Positions 44,186-53,503 of a DNA stretch of 64,000 bases are shown piece by piece. The notes beneath the pieces were generated by a model. The model saw only the letters and a program-made list of their open reading frames with translations, made no database searches and was not told the DNA's origin. Origin of the DNA: Phytobacter palmae (lineage in GTDB: Bacteria; Pseudomonadota; Gammaproteobacteria; Enterobacterales; Enterobacteriaceae); the NCBI GenBank assembly GCA_900112785.1, contig FONB01000005.1, forward strand, positions 1 to 64,000, written 5' to 3'. A program made the position numbers and the translations under genes. How positions within the stretch are numbered: the first letter of the stretch is position 1; each line of letters begins with the position of its first letter.

Positions 44186-44380
44186 TTTCCTGCCCGACAA
44201 TGCCTGTTGTTATATTTTTTTGTGATGTCTAACAGCAATAACATGCATAAAGCGTGATGTACATCGGTTGATTTATCACGGGATGCCAAAACTGACCTGC
44301 CAAAAATAATGATCTGTCTCTGGACTAATTTTTGCGTTAACGTAAATTTTTTACAAAAGTTTAAAAAACAGAGGCAAAGA

Positions 44381-45274
44381 ATGACGCGTAAAGATGGACT
44401 GCTGGCGCTGTTGGTTGTGGTGGTATGGGGCCTGAATTTTGTGGTGATCAAAGTTGGGCTGCACAATATGCCTCCACTTATGCTGGCGGGTTTACGCTTC
44501 ATGCTGGTGGCATTTCCGGCATTGCTGGCGGTTGCGCGACCTAAAGTGCCACTGCGTTTACTGCTGGGCTACGGGCTGACCATCAGCTTTGGGCAGTTTG
44601 CTTTCTTGTTTTGCGCCATCAAATTCGGCATGCCTGCCGGCCTCGCGTCGCTGGTTTTGCAGGCACAGGCCTTTTTCACCATCATTCTTGGTGCCGGTGT
44701 GTTCGGTGAACGGTTGCAGGGGAAACAAGTGGCGGGCATTGCGCTGGCGGTGTTGGGTGTGCTGGTGTTGATTGAGGCCAGCCTGACCGGGCAACATATC
44801 CCGATGATCGGCTTTGTCCTGACGCTTGCGGCGGCGTTCAGTTGGGCCTGCGGCAATATCTTCAATAAAAAAATCATGAGCCATACCTCGCGCCCGCCGG
44901 TGATGTCGCTGGTGGTCTGGAGTGCGTTGATCCCCATCATTCCCTTTATGGTGGCATCGCTGATATTTGAAGGTCCGGCGTTGATGTTGCAAAGCCTGGT
45001 CAGTATTGACCTGACGACTATTCTGTCGCTGGTCTATCTGGCGTTTGTGGCGACAATTATCGGTTATGGCATCTGGGGTTCGCTACTTGGCCGTTATGAA
45101 ACCTGGCGCGTTGCGCCGCTATCGTTGCTGGTGCCTGTGGTAGGAATGGCAAGTGCCGCGCTGCTTCTGGGTGAGTCGTTGTCGATATTGCAGTTGGGCG
45201 GAGCGGTGCTGATTATGGCGGGTTTGTATATTAATGTGTTTGGATTTCGCTTACGTCGGGCTGTTCAGGCGTAG
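44381..45274 (+). CDS. eamA: EamA, cysteine/O-acetylserine exporter
   Basis: A 297-residue drug/metabolite-transporter protein with ten helices and two EamA domains. It is almost identical to E. coli EamA over 'LLALLVVVVWGLNFVVIKVG', 'ACGNIFNKKIMSH' and 'LLGRYETWRVAPLSLLVP'. It exports O-acetylserine, cysteine and their derivatives through the inner membrane. ATG with GAGG seven bases upstream; a 24-codon upstream extension is discarded. Convergent with marB over a terminator. Confidence 0.95.
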   Translation: MTRKDGLLALLVVVVWGLNFVVIKVGLHNMPPLMLAGLRFMLVAFPALLAVARPKVPLRLLLGYGLTISFGQFAFLFCAIKFGMPAGLASLVLQAQAFFTIILGAGVFGERLQGKQVAGIALAVLGVLVLIEASLTGQHIPMIGFVLTLAAAFSWACGNIFNKKIMSHTSRPPVMSLVVWSALIPIIPFMVASLIFEGPALMLQSLVSIDLTTILSLVYLAFVATIIGYGIWGSLLGRYETWRVAPLSLLVPVVGMASAALLLGESLSILQLGGAVLIMAGLYINVFGFRLRRAVQA

Positions 45275-45277
45275 GAG

Positions 45278-45303
45278 AAAAAAAGCCCCGCCGAAGGCGG
45301 GGC
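45278..45303 (-). terminator. marRAB terminator
   Basis: An eight-base perfect stem GCCCCGCC/GGCGGGGC with a three-base loop. On the minus strand it is followed by seven T residues, so it ends the mar operon. Confidence 0.9.
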
Positions 45304-45310
45304 AAAACGA

Positions 45311-45526
45311 TTAGGTGCGCGCGTTGTAATAAGGCACGCCCAACTCGTCGGATTTATCACTCCCGGCCCCCATGTGGTTAAAGTCGAAAGGCGACTGTTC
45401 ATGGGAGGTGGGCATAACCATTGTGTCACGTGGGTTCTGTTTCGCAGGGTGTGCGAATTGTTCCGCATAACTCTGGCCGGTCAGTAACACCATCACGGTG
45501 AGGGCGGCACAGGCAATACGTTTCAT
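45311..45526 (-). CDS. marB: MarB, periplasmic protein of the mar operon
   Basis: A 71-residue product with a signal peptide ending SYA. The conserved C-terminus 'PFDFNHMGAGSDKSDELGVPYYN' agrees with E. coli MarB (72 aa). In E. coli MarB lowers marRAB expression from the periplasm by an unresolved route. It lies 31 bases after marA in the same transcript. Confidence 0.93.
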   Translation of the reverse strand: MKRIACAALTVMVLLTGQSYAEQFAHPAKQNPRDTMVMPTSHEQSPFDFNHMGAGSDKSDELGVPYYNART

Positions 45527-45557
45527 GATTTCCTCGATACGTCTTTAAAGCAGGCGA

Positions 45558-45941
45558 TTAGCAATTACAGTGATTTAACGGAAATAGATAGCGAGACTCG
45601 CCGGGAATTTCGGTCACACGATACTTGTGTGGTGGCACGTCAAAGTAGTTTTTGAACGTGCGCGTCAGGGTTTGTTGCGATTCAAACCCATAGCGCTCCG
45701 CGAGATACAGGATCGGTTCATTACTGCCTTTCAGCTTCTGTGCGATTTCAGTCAGCTTACGGCTGCGAATGTACTGCCCCAGCGAGTGTCCCGTCTCTTT
45801 TTTAAACATCCGTTGCAGGTGCCATTTGGAGTAACCCGAACGCTCTGACACTTTTTCCAGTGAGAGCGGCGATTCCAGGTTATCTTCAATCCAGTCCAAA
45901 ATGCTATGAATAGTGATGGCGTCAGTATTGCGTCTGGACAT
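45558..45941 (-). CDS. marA: MarA, multiple antibiotic resistance activator
   Basis: A small AraC-type activator of 127 residues with two helix-turn-helix units: '[20 protein letters not shown]' and '[20 protein letters not shown]'. Near-identity to E. coli MarA over nearly the whole length. It activates acrAB, tolC, micF and others through marboxes. The start at MSRRNT is preferred (AGAGG seven bases upstream). It is cotranscribed with marR and marB. Confidence 0.97.
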   Translation of the reverse strand: MSRRNTDAITIHSILDWIEDNLESPLSLEKVSERSGYSKWHLQRMFKKETGHSLGQYIRSRKLTEIAQKLKGSNEPILYLAERYGFESQQTLTRTFKNYFDVPPHKYRVTEIPGESRYLFPLNHCNC

Positions 45942-45960
45942 CGTCATACCTCTTTTTTCG

Positions 45961-46395
45961 TTACGGCAGGATTTTCTTGAGCAAGTGCTCCAGAGTTGCC
46001 ACTTCTTCTGCCGTTAAGTTTTTTGTTAATTCCTGATGCAGGTTTTGCCCTACTAATTGATGACATTGCTCACATAGCGCGGCGCCGTCGGTGGTTAATT
46101 GCACCAGCACGCCGCGTTTGTCATGCGGATTAGGATTTCTTTCGATCCAGCCTTTACAGACCAGTCGGTCAAGCATGCGCGTCAGCGCACCAAGGTCGAC
46201 GGAGAGGATCTTTTTTAATTCGACCGGGGTGATACATCCCTGGCAGCGGATAGAACAGAGCACCTTAAACTGCGTGGCGGTGACATCCAGCGGCGCAAGA
46301 TAGTCGTTAAGTAAGCGATCTTTTTTTTGGTTAACCATATGGATCAAGCGACCAAGTGGAATGATTTCGTTAAACAGATCACTTGTGCTTTTCAC
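45961..46395 (-). CDS. marR: MarR, repressor of the mar operon (GTG start)
   Basis: A 144-residue winged-helix repressor, same length as E. coli MarR. The conserved '[20 protein letters not shown]', DNA-recognition '[18 protein letters not shown]' and wing '[12 protein letters not shown]' are intact. Cys near residue 80, used for copper sensing in E. coli, is present in 'RLVCKGW'. Initiation at GTG is as in E. coli; an upstream ATG frame would run through the operator. It binds two sites directly upstream. Confidence 0.96.
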   Translation of the reverse strand: MKSTSDLFNEIIPLGRLIHMVNQKKDRLLNDYLAPLDVTATQFKVLCSIRCQGCITPVELKKILSVDLGALTRMLDRLVCKGWIERNPNPHDKRGVLVQLTTDGAALCEQCHQLVGQNLHQELTKNLTAEEVATLEHLLKKILP

Positions 46396-46396
46396 A

Positions 46397-46459
46397 GTGG
46401 TTGCCCCGGCAAGTATATTAGTCACGGCAGATATTATTGCTCAGGCAAGTATAAGTCAA
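46397..46459 (-). promoter_or_regulatory. marO: promoter and two MarR sites
   Basis: On the minus strand, -35 TTGACT (46459-46454) and -10 TAATAT (46436-46431) are spaced by 17. MarR palindrome I, ATACTTGCCTGAGCAATAAT (46452-46433), overlaps the promoter. Palindrome II, with ACTTGCCGGGGCAAC (46414-46400), lies between the promoter and the GTG of marR. This is the E. coli architecture. Confidence 0.9.
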
Positions 46460-46474
46460 CCGAATGAATTAGCT

Positions 46475-46494
46475 TATGCCACGATTTGCTAAAA
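46475..46494 (-). promoter_or_regulatory. Marbox upstream of the mar promoter
   Basis: TTTTAGCAAATCGTGGCATA on the minus strand corresponds to the E. coli marbox for MarA, SoxS and Rob, 15 bases upstream of the -35. It implies positive autoregulation. Confidence 0.85.
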
Positions 46495-46634
46495 CAGGGT
46501 TATGTCCGTTTTATGTCTCAGTTATGTGTATGTTTTTATGAGCTTAATTAATAGATAAGCAAAGCCAGTGCTGGTCAGGTTACGATGAAGATATACTTTC
46601 CGGTACGTTTGTTGGCCCAGGAGAACCTTATTAG

Positions 46635-47309
46635 ATGATGGATTTATTGAAAGCCATAGGCCTTGGACTGGTGGTGATACTGCCACTGGCGAACCCGCTT
46701 ACCACCGTTGCGCTCTTTTTAGGGCTTGCGGGCAATATGAACAGCGCCCAGCGCAACCAGCAGTCGCTGATGGCCTCTGTTTATGTCTTTGCCATCATGA
46801 TGGTGGCGTATTATGCCGGGCAAGTGGTGATGAATACCTTCGGGATTTCGATTCCGGGGTTGCGTATCGCCGGTGGGCTTATCGTAGCCTTTATCGGTTT
46901 TCGCATGCTCTTCCCGCCGCAGAAAATGCATGAGGCGCCGGAGATAAAAACCAAATCGGAAGAGCTGGAAGAGGAGCCGACGGCCAATATCGCTTTCGTT
47001 CCGCTGGCCATGCCAAGTACTGCCGGGCCGGGAACGATTGCCATGATCATCAGTTCTGCGTCGACCGTGCGCGAAAGCAATACTTTCCCTGAATGGGTGT
47101 TATGGCTTGCGCCGCCGCTGATTTTCGCCGCCGTGGCAGTGATCCTCTGGGGATGTTTGCGCAGCTCCGGTGCGATAATGCGGCTGGTGGGTAAGGGGGG
47201 GATTGAGGCTATCTCCCGCCTGATGGGCTTTTTGCTGGTCTGTATGGGTGTGCAATTTATCATTAATGGGGTGCTGGAAATCATTACGACCTACCACGCG
47301 GCGGTCTGA
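46635..47309 (+). CDS. marC: MarC family membrane protein
   Basis: A six-helix inner-membrane protein (224 residues). Conserved parts agree with E. coli MarC: '[20 protein letters not shown]', '[17 protein letters not shown]' and '[16 protein letters not shown]'. Despite its name its deletion does not change antibiotic resistance in E. coli. Transcribed divergently from marRAB. A second ATG one codon later could be used. Confidence 0.95.
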   Translation: MMDLLKAIGLGLVVILPLANPLTTVALFLGLAGNMNSAQRNQQSLMASVYVFAIMMVAYYAGQVVMNTFGISIPGLRIAGGLIVAFIGFRMLFPPQKMHEAPEIKTKSEELEEEPTANIAFVPLAMPSTAGPGTIAMIISSASTVRESNTFPEWVLWLAPPLIFAAVAVILWGCLRSSGAIMRLVGKGGIEAISRLMGFLLVCMGVQFIINGVLEIITTYHAAV

Positions 47310-47425
47310 TGCGACTCGCTACCAGCAGCCCGCCGCCTGTGCAGACGCAGATGGTGACTGAGAAGCGGCGGGGACGTTAAACCCGTCAGCGGGTTGCGCT
47401 ACGGCGACCCGCTGATGGCGAGGTA

Positions 47426-48628
47426 TTACAGGTGGTGCGCTTGCTGCCTTTCTTCAGACGATACAGGCCAGCGGCGGAAAATCATAATCGACCAGACCAG
47501 CGCGGCCAGCGCCGGAATGGCGCCCGCATAGCCAATGGCTGACATCGACCACTGCAGACTGATTTGGTTACCGACCAGCGCGCCCGCGCCAATCCCGATA
47601 TTGAAAATTCCTGAGAATAGCGCCATGGCCACATCGGTCGCATCTGGTGCCAGCGCCAGGACTTTCACCTGCATACCGAGGCCGATAATCATAATTGCGA
47701 TACCCCAGAAGACGCTCAACACGGCCAGGTTTATCTCACTACCAGCCGCAGGGCGTAGCAACAACAGAGAAATAACCAGCAGGCCAATTGCGCCGCTTAT
47801 AAGACCGGAGGCATGTTTATTGCCCAGCTTACCAAACAGCACGCTACCGAGGATCCCCGCACCGCCGAGTATCAGCAGCAACAAGGTAGCGAAATTACCG
47901 CTAAAGCCCGCCACATTCTGTACGAACGGTTCGATATAGCTGTAGGCGGTGTAGTGGGCGGTAACCACAATGACCGTCAGCAGGTAAATGGACAACAGCG
48001 CCGGACGACGGAATAGCTCAGGCAGGCTACGCAGTGAACCGGAGTGCTCGCTGGGTAGCTTCGGCAAGAGTTTAATCAGGCACATCAGGGTGACCAGTGC
48101 GCCAAAGCCGATGGCGAAGAAGGTTGTACGCCAGCCAAAATATTGCCCGACGACGCGGCCAATCGGAATACCCAGCACCATAGCCAGCGCTGTACCGGTA
48201 GCGATAAGGCTCAGCGCCTGCGCGCGTTTGCCCGCCGGGGCCAGTCGAATGGCGAGGGATGCGGTGATGGACCAGAAGATAGCATGGGCAAAAGCGATAC
48301 CGATGCGGCTTATCACCAGCACATGGAAATTCCACGCCAGGAAGGAGAGAACATGGCTGGCGATAAAGAGAATGAACAGGCCAATCAGCAGCTTACGACG
48401 CTCCACCTGGCTGGTCAGCAGCATAAACGGCAGTGACATCAGCGCCACAACCCAGGCGTAGATCGTCAGCATAATACCGACCTGCGGCGTTTCCATGTCA
48501 AAACTTTGCGCGATGTCCGACAGCAGCCCCACGGGCACGAACTCTGTGGTATTGAAAATAAACGCCGCAATGGCAAGCGTAACCACCCGGAGCCACGCGA
48601 CTTTTCGTGAAACCATTTGTGTTGTCAT
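47426..48628 (-). CDS. sotB: SotB (YdeA), sugar efflux MFS transporter
   Basis: A 400-residue 12-helix transporter matching E. coli SotB at '[23 protein letters not shown]' (shortened), '[20 protein letters not shown]' and '[17 protein letters not shown]'. It exports arabinose and IPTG-like sugars. The ATG is chosen by alignment (MTTxxVSRK). It is convergent with marC, as in E. coli, where yneK lies on the other side; yneK is absent here. Confidence 0.93.
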   Translation of the reverse strand: MTTQMVSRKVAWLRVVTLAIAAFIFNTTEFVPVGLLSDIAQSFDMETPQVGIMLTIYAWVVALMSLPFMLLTSQVERRKLLIGLFILFIASHVLSFLAWNFHVLVISRIGIAFAHAIFWSITASLAIRLAPAGKRAQALSLIATGTALAMVLGIPIGRVVGQYFGWRTTFFAIGFGALVTLMCLIKLLPKLPSEHSGSLRSLPELFRRPALLSIYLLTVIVVTAHYTAYSYIEPFVQNVAGFSGNFATLLLLILGGAGILGSVLFGKLGNKHASGLISGAIGLLVISLLLLRPAAGSEINLAVLSVFWGIAIMIIGLGMQVKVLALAPDATDVAMALFSGIFNIGIGAGALVGNQISLQWSMSAIGYAGAIPALAALVWSIMIFRRWPVSSEERQQAHHL

Positions 48629-48798
48629 ATCTTTTGGGACCGGTAGCAGGTGAAGAAGATGTGCAGATCTTAGATCCAACTTTGCTCAAAATACAAACTT
48701 TTTGTGATCAACGTCTCATTTTTCGCTGGGGGACGATGATGCCAGTTGAAACAAAAAGCAATACAAGGGAAAAACAAAGTAAAACAAGAGGAAAGGCT

Positions 48799-49590
48799 AT
48801 GCACACAATCGATTTCTACATGGTGGACGCATTCAGCGACCGTACGTTTGGCGGCAACGCCGCCGCAGTTTGTCCGCTAACAGAATGGTTGCCGGATGAG
48901 GTGCTGTTGAAAATGGCGCAGCAACACAACCAGTCTGAAACCGCGTTTTTTGTTCGTAACGATGACGGTTTTGAGCTGCGCTGGTTTACCACGCAGTATG
49001 AAATCAACCTTTGCGGCCATGCCACGCTTGCCGCGGCACATGTGATTTTCGAGTATCTGGACTACCCCGATACGCATATTAACTTCGCTACCCGTTTTGT
49101 TGGCCCGCTCACCGTAAGCCGTAAAGGCGACTGGCTGACCCTGGACTTCCCGGCCTGGCAGACAGAGCGAGTAGAAGCGCCGCCTGCGTTGCTGTTTGAA
49201 ACACTGGGCATCGCCCAGGCCAAAGAGGTGCGCGTGGCGCGCGATTATATGGTGGTGCTGGAAAATCAGCAGCAGGTTGAAGCCGTCACCCCGAACATTG
49301 CCGCGATGATCCCCTTAAAGAAAATGGTCTGTATTACCGCCCCTGGTGATGAACACGATTTTGTCAGCCGCTTTTTCTGTCCCGGTGAAGCGGTAGCGGA
49401 AGATCCGGTAACCGGTTCGACCCACAGCATGTTGATCCCCTACTGGGCGGATAAACTGGGCAAAACCGTCATGCAGGCACGTCAGCTATCGGCCCGTGGC
49501 GGTGAACTGCGCTGCGAAGCGCGTGGCGAAAGGGTACTGATTGGCGGTCAGGCCACCACCTATCTGATTGGTAAAGTCTATTTGCGTTAA
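48799..49590 (+). CDS. PhzF-family isomerase/epimerase
   Basis: A 263-residue protein of two similar diaminopimelate-epimerase-like folds. Conserved 'VDAFSDRTFGGNAAAVC', the catalytic-type glutamate in 'NQSETAFF', 'LRWFTTQYEINLCGHATLA' and 'EDPVTGSTHS' are visible. The phenazine enzyme PhzF and E. coli YddE share this pattern; the substrate is unknown. AAGAGGAAAGG precedes the ATG. An upstream-extended frame overlapping sotB is not protein-like. Confidence 0.9.
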   Translation: MHTIDFYMVDAFSDRTFGGNAAAVCPLTEWLPDEVLLKMAQQHNQSETAFFVRNDDGFELRWFTTQYEINLCGHATLAAAHVIFEYLDYPDTHINFATRFVGPLTVSRKGDWLTLDFPAWQTERVEAPPALLFETLGIAQAKEVRVARDYMVVLENQQQVEAVTPNIAAMIPLKKMVCITAPGDEHDFVSRFFCPGEAVAEDPVTGSTHSMLIPYWADKLGKTVMQARQLSARGGELRCEARGERVLIGGQATTYLIGKVYLR

Positions 49591-49592
49591 GC

Positions 49593-49622
49593 AAGAACCC
49601 GGCAGGCGTGCCGGGTTCTTTC
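49593..49622. terminator. Bidirectional terminator after the PhzF gene
   Basis: A 12-base perfect stem AAGAACCCGGCA/TGCCGGGTTCTT with a four-base loop. It separates two convergent genes and can serve both. Confidence 0.9.
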
Positions 49623-49637
49623 ATAAGTCTGCCAGTA

Positions 49638-50792
49638 TTAATCAATAACCGCCGCTTTCAGCATATTTCCCTGCTCATCATGGGAAACTGCGAGACGAAG
49701 TTTACCATTCTCTGTCAGGATCCGCCGGTGGTTGTTCTTAAGCTGTAACAGACAGGTTTCGTAATATGCCTGACTCTGAGCCGCCTTATTTCTGGCCGAT
49801 TCAAGGGTCGTCGCAATAAAATAACGACGATGGACAAGCATCTCTTCGCTGTTAAATCTTGAACTGGAAAGAAAAGCTGCGGCTTTCTCATTGATAGTGA
49901 AAATAAAGTTGGTAAGTTGCTCTTCCCATACTTTACGCTGCAGGTCAAACTGACTGAAATCTTTATTCGTAGGATCAATGCACGCCTGAATCCAGGCCAG
50001 CAGGGCTGCCAGTTTTAAAAGAACATTTCTGCGCTGCACTAAGGGATGAATGCCTTCCGCAATCGTTTTTAGCTTTTGATAGGTATCACCGGTGCCAAAC
50101 GTATCGGAATCTTTTAAAGTGCTGGCGGAAGCCTGAAGTGTTTTCAAATCAGCGAACAGGATCGACTGCCATTCATAGGCATCGGCCACCGTGTCTTCAA
50201 TTTTATTTTTGATCTGTAGCGATACATCGTAATCAAAATCACCACGGCGCAGTTTTTCAACCAGGCCTTCAAGGTAATGAACACGTCCTTCAACGCGCGC
50301 CAGGTGGGTGTTGTCTATTTTATTGTGCAGCTTCTCTACAGACTCTTTTATCTCAGCCAGATTCTGACTAATGTCTGCCAGATGTGCCTGGGCGACCATC
50401 AGGCTGATGAGTTGAAAAGAGCCCGTGGCAATCTGTTTGAGCTTCCCGCTTTCAATGACTCTTGCTTTGCCTGCGATTTTACCGGCCTGTTTCCCGCCAG
50501 TATGCACCACATCCGCCAGTGTTTCTCCGGTGGTGGTCTGCATCATTTTGAAGCTGCCGTCTTTGAGGCCTTGCTGAATGTGCGGTTTGAAAACAAGTTC
50601 GACGGTTTTTCCATGCGTACTCATAACACCCTGACATGCCTGAGCGGCCAGAGCGCTCATCCGCTTAAGTTCGGTGGGGTCAGTAATATCGTAAAGCACA
50701 TCGTCAGGGAATGAGGGGCACTGTCTTACATCAATAACCGGAATTCCTTTCTCATCAACAAAAGTGTATTCGTTGTTATCTTCACTGGTCAT
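49638..50792 (-). CDS. Unknown coiled-coil protein (384 aa) inserted in the conserved region
   Basis: I do not recognise a family. The N-terminal 130 residues have no signal peptide and include 'YDITDPTELKRMSALAAQAC'. Residues 130-180 contain a hydrophobic segment and heptads ('SQNLAEIKESVEKLHNKIDN'), and the remainder is helical with 'LLKLAALLAWIQACIDP'. AAGGG lies seven bases before the ATG. It interrupts the E. coli-like order between the PhzF gene and the dehydrogenase, and is probably an accessory acquisition. The large helical body is reminiscent of pore-forming or defence effectors, but this is only an impression. Confidence 0.75.
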   Translation of the reverse strand: MTSEDNNEYTFVDEKGIPVIDVRQCPSFPDDVLYDITDPTELKRMSALAAQACQGVMSTHGKTVELVFKPHIQQGLKDGSFKMMQTTTGETLADVVHTGGKQAGKIAGKARVIESGKLKQIATGSFQLISLMVAQAHLADISQNLAEIKESVEKLHNKIDNTHLARVEGRVHYLEGLVEKLRRGDFDYDVSLQIKNKIEDTVADAYEWQSILFADLKTLQASASTLKDSDTFGTGDTYQKLKTIAEGIHPLVQRRNVLLKLAALLAWIQACIDPTNKDFSQFDLQRKVWEEQLTNFIFTINEKAAAFLSSSRFNSEEMLVHRRYFIATTLESARNKAAQSQAYYETCLLQLKNNHRRILTENGKLRLAVSHDEQGNMLKAAVID

Positions 50793-50950
50793 AAAAATCC
50801 CTTAATACGTTTCACGGACCTGGATAAATCTAATAGTGATGTTATCAAACCTTCTTTTGTACGACTTGTGAGATGAGGTTGGGTATGAAAATCAAGGTTA
50901 TCTGTCATTAATTTGTCTTTCGGAAAAATAAAAAGCTGACCGGGAGAGAT

Positions 50951-50982
50951 AAAAATGCCTGCACAGGTGCAGGCATTTTTTA
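50951..50982. terminator. Terminator after the dehydrogenase gene
   Basis: A 13-base stem, AAAAATGCCTGCA pairing with TGCAGGCATTTTT, has a four-base loop. It serves the minus-strand dehydrogenase gene, ending 11 bases past its stop. Confidence 0.88.
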
Positions 50983-50992
50983 AAGCGGTGTA

Positions 50993-51937
50993 TTACGGCA
51001 GGCGAGAGATATTCTCCTTAATCACCGAAACGGAATGATTGAATTTTGCCACTTCGTCCGCTTCAAGCTGTAATTCAATAATTTGCTGTACGCCGCTCTG
51101 GGTCAGGACCGCAGGCACGCCGATGGCGACATCGCTCACGCCATACTCACCGTCAAGCACGCAGGAGATCGCCAGCGCACGGTGACTTCCGGTAAAAATA
51201 TTACGGCAGATTTCAGCAATCGTCCCGGCAATACCGTACTCGGTGCAGCCTTTGCGGGCGTAAATTTCAAAACCGTGTTTGCGCACACTTTCCGCCAGCC
51301 CGTCAAAGTCAATAGGTTGTCCGGTACGGCGCTTCCAGACATCGGCAATCGGTGAACCGTAAACGGAGGAGTGCGACCACACCGGAAACTGGGTGTCACC
51401 ATGCTCACCCAGGATAAAGGCGTCAATACTTTGTGCGCCGATATCCAGCGTCTGCGCCAGCGCGCGCCGTAACCGGGTGGTATCGAGCCATACGCCGGTA
51501 CCAATGACCTGGCTGCGTGGCAGGCCAGAGAGTTTCCATACCTGCCAGGTGATGATGTCGCAGGGGTTGGTGGCAATCAGAAAGATGCCATTGAAGCCGT
51601 TTTCCATCATCTGCGGCACGATGTTTTTGACGATCCGCGCGGTATTTTGTAGTTCGTCCAGGCGGGTCTGCCCTGGTTTTAGCGGGCCGCCGGAGACCGT
51701 GATGACGGCAATGTCCACATCGGCACAGTCGGTAGCATCGCGGCTGGTAATATGCATCATGCCTGGCATATATGCGGCGGCGTCCGCCAGATCCTGCACA
51801 TGACCTTCAACGCGATCGCGGTTCAAATCAACAAGGATCAACTCTTCGGCGATGTTCTGATTCAGTAGGGCGTAAGCGGCTGATGCGCCAACATTGCCAG
51901 TACCGATGATCATCACTTTGCGGGCTCTGGTATTCAT
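50993..51937 (-). CDS. L-lactate/2-hydroxyacid dehydrogenase, NAD-dependent (altered specificity residue)
   Basis: A 314-residue LDH/MDH-fold enzyme. The NAD loop is 'IGTGNVGAS', the catalytic His is in 'LGEHGDT', with Asp ('WLDTTRL') and Arg of the relay and the substrate Arg in 'GQTRLDE'. The specificity position that is Gln in lactate and Arg in malate dehydrogenases is Leu here ('GGPLKPG' instead of 'GANQKPG'). The enzyme should therefore prefer 2-oxo acids with larger apolar side chains; lactate activity is uncertain. It is a single gene with a terminator and a 5' AGAG site. Confidence 0.88.
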   Translation of the reverse strand: MNTRARKVMIIGTGNVGASAAYALLNQNIAEELILVDLNRDRVEGHVQDLADAAAYMPGMMHITSRDATDCADVDIAVITVSGGPLKPGQTRLDELQNTARIVKNIVPQMMENGFNGIFLIATNPCDIITWQVWKLSGLPRSQVIGTGVWLDTTRLRRALAQTLDIGAQSIDAFILGEHGDTQFPVWSHSSVYGSPIADVWKRRTGQPIDFDGLAESVRKHGFEIYARKGCTEYGIAGTIAEICRNIFTGSHRALAISCVLDGEYGVSDVAIGVPAVLTQSGVQQIIELQLEADEVAKFNHSVSVIKENISRLP

Positions 51938-52084
51938 TTCTCTTCCGTTATCACGATTACGCGTGAGCGTAAATTACCGCCGCAGGCGCGTTTTATGCAA
52001 TCCGGACAGGGATATATAAGTTAATTGTATGGCGAAGTGAGCAGGGTTTACGCGTAATTTAACAGAACAATAACAGGAGGAGCT

Positions 52085-52567
52085 ATGTATACCTTTATTC
52101 CTGCCTCGGCGAGTCAGCCGGGCATTCGCGCCCTGATTGCCGCCCTTGATGCATACCAGACTGAACTCTACCCGGCTGAAAGCAATCATCTGCTGGATCT
52201 GGCATCGCTGCCATCTGAGAGCGTTATCATGCATGCCGTCGTGGATGCGTCCGGTGAGATGGTCGGTTGTGGCGCCATCGTCCTTAATGACGACGGTACT
52301 GGCGAGATGAAAAGGGTCTATATTGATGCGCGCCATCGCGGTCAGCAACTGGGGGAGAAGCTGCTGGATGCCCTGGAGAATGCGGCTCTTTTGCGCGAGT
52401 GTCATACGCTGCGCCTGGAAACGGGTATCAAACAACAGGCCGCGGTCCGTCTTTATACACGCTGCGGATATCAGCAGCGGGGGGCTTTTGCCCCCTATGC
52501 AGAAGATCCGCTCAGCATTTTTATGGAAAAACGGCTGACTGCGGATCGGCATTTAGCAGCTCAATAA
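52085..52567 (+). CDS. GNAT-family N-acetyltransferase (160 aa)
   Basis: A 160-residue acetyl-CoA-dependent acetyltransferase. The acetyl-CoA loop is '[23 protein letters not shown]' (R/Q-x-x-G-x-G variant), followed by '[20 protein letters not shown]'. This matches the small GNAT family of E. coli YsnE-like enzymes. AGGAGG lies four bases before the ATG. Its 3' end overlaps the ptrR 3' end by 47 bases on the other strand. Substrate unknown. Confidence 0.88.
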   Translation: MYTFIPASASQPGIRALIAALDAYQTELYPAESNHLLDLASLPSESVIMHAVVDASGEMVGCGAIVLNDDGTGEMKRVYIDARHRGQQLGEKLLDALENAALLRECHTLRLETGIKQQAAVRLYTRCGYQQRGAFAPYAEDPLSIFMEKRLTADRHLAAQ

Positions 52568-53399
52568 AGGCGTCCAGGTGACGGGTTTTTGCGCCGCGTC
52601 GCCACACCAGCCAGGTATTCAGCCAGCGCCAGTTTTCCGCCAGCGGCCAGGCGCCAACCTGGTGGTGACCGGGCATGCTCTCCAGCATGCTGCGGGGAAT
52701 AAGCGCCAGTCCGGCCCCGGCAATCACACAGGCCAGCATCCCGTGATAGGACTCCATTTCATGGATTTTACCGGGGGTTGCCTGGTCGGCGTGAAACCAG
52801 CTCTCAAAATGGCGGCGATAAGAACAGTTGGCGCGAAACGCATAAATACTGGAACCGTTCACCTGAGCCGCCCGGGTGATGGGTTCGTGGCCGTGCGGGG
52901 CGACAATCATCATCTCTTCACGGTAGACCGGAATCCCTTCAAGCCCTGGATGCATCACCGGCCCGTCGACAAAGGCGGCGCTCAGGGTGCCATCAAGGAT
53001 GCCGTCAATCATGGTGCCGGAAGGGCCGGTTGCCAGATCGAACTGAATACGCGGATAGCGCTGGTTATATTTGGCAAGCGTAGCCGGAATGCGCACCGCT
53101 GCGGTGCTCTCCAGCGATCCGAGTGAGAATAATCCCTGCGGCTCATCCCCGGCCACGACCATTCGGGCTTCATCAACCAGCGCGAGGATCTGCTGGCTGT
53201 AGCGCAAAAAACTGTGTCCGGCGGGGGACAGACGCAAACGCTGGTTTTCACGAATAAAGAGATCCACCCCCAGGTCGGCCTCCAACTGGCGAATGCGGGT
53301 AGTAAGGTTTGATGGCACCCGATGCACTTTTTGCGCGGCCTGGGTAATGCTGCCGGTCTGCGCCACGGCGTTAAACATCTCAAGCTGCGTTAAATCCAT
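52521..53399 (-). CDS. ptrR: PtrR (YneJ), LysR-type regulator of sad-glnase region
   Basis: A 292-residue LysR regulator with a winged helix '[20 protein letters not shown]' and an effector-binding domain. Near-identical to E. coli YneJ/PtrR, with '[14 protein letters not shown]' and '[12 protein letters not shown]'. In E. coli it represses sad and regulates putrescine use. The start MDLTQLE has GGAG six bases upstream; a longer frame is discounted. It is divergent from sad, with about 104 bases between. Confidence 0.93.
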   Translation of the reverse strand: MDLTQLEMFNAVAQTGSITQAAQKVHRVPSNLTTRIRQLEADLGVDLFIRENQRLRLSPAGHSFLRYSQQILALVDEARMVVAGDEPQGLFSLGSLESTAAVRIPATLAKYNQRYPRIQFDLATGPSGTMIDGILDGTLSAAFVDGPVMHPGLEGIPVYREEMMIVAPHGHEPITRAAQVNGSSIYAFRANCSYRRHFESWFHADQATPGKIHEMESYHGMLACVIAGAGLALIPRSMLESMPGHHQVGAWPLAENWRWLNTWLVWRRGAKTRHLDAFIELLNADPQSAVFP

Positions 53400-53503
53400 G
53401 GTGTTCTCCATTCGTGAATAGTGAAGTTAATATTATTCAGTTTTCAGAAATAACAAATTCAGCGACGATAGCGCAATACCTGAACAGCGAAAGCGAGAGA
53501 ATT

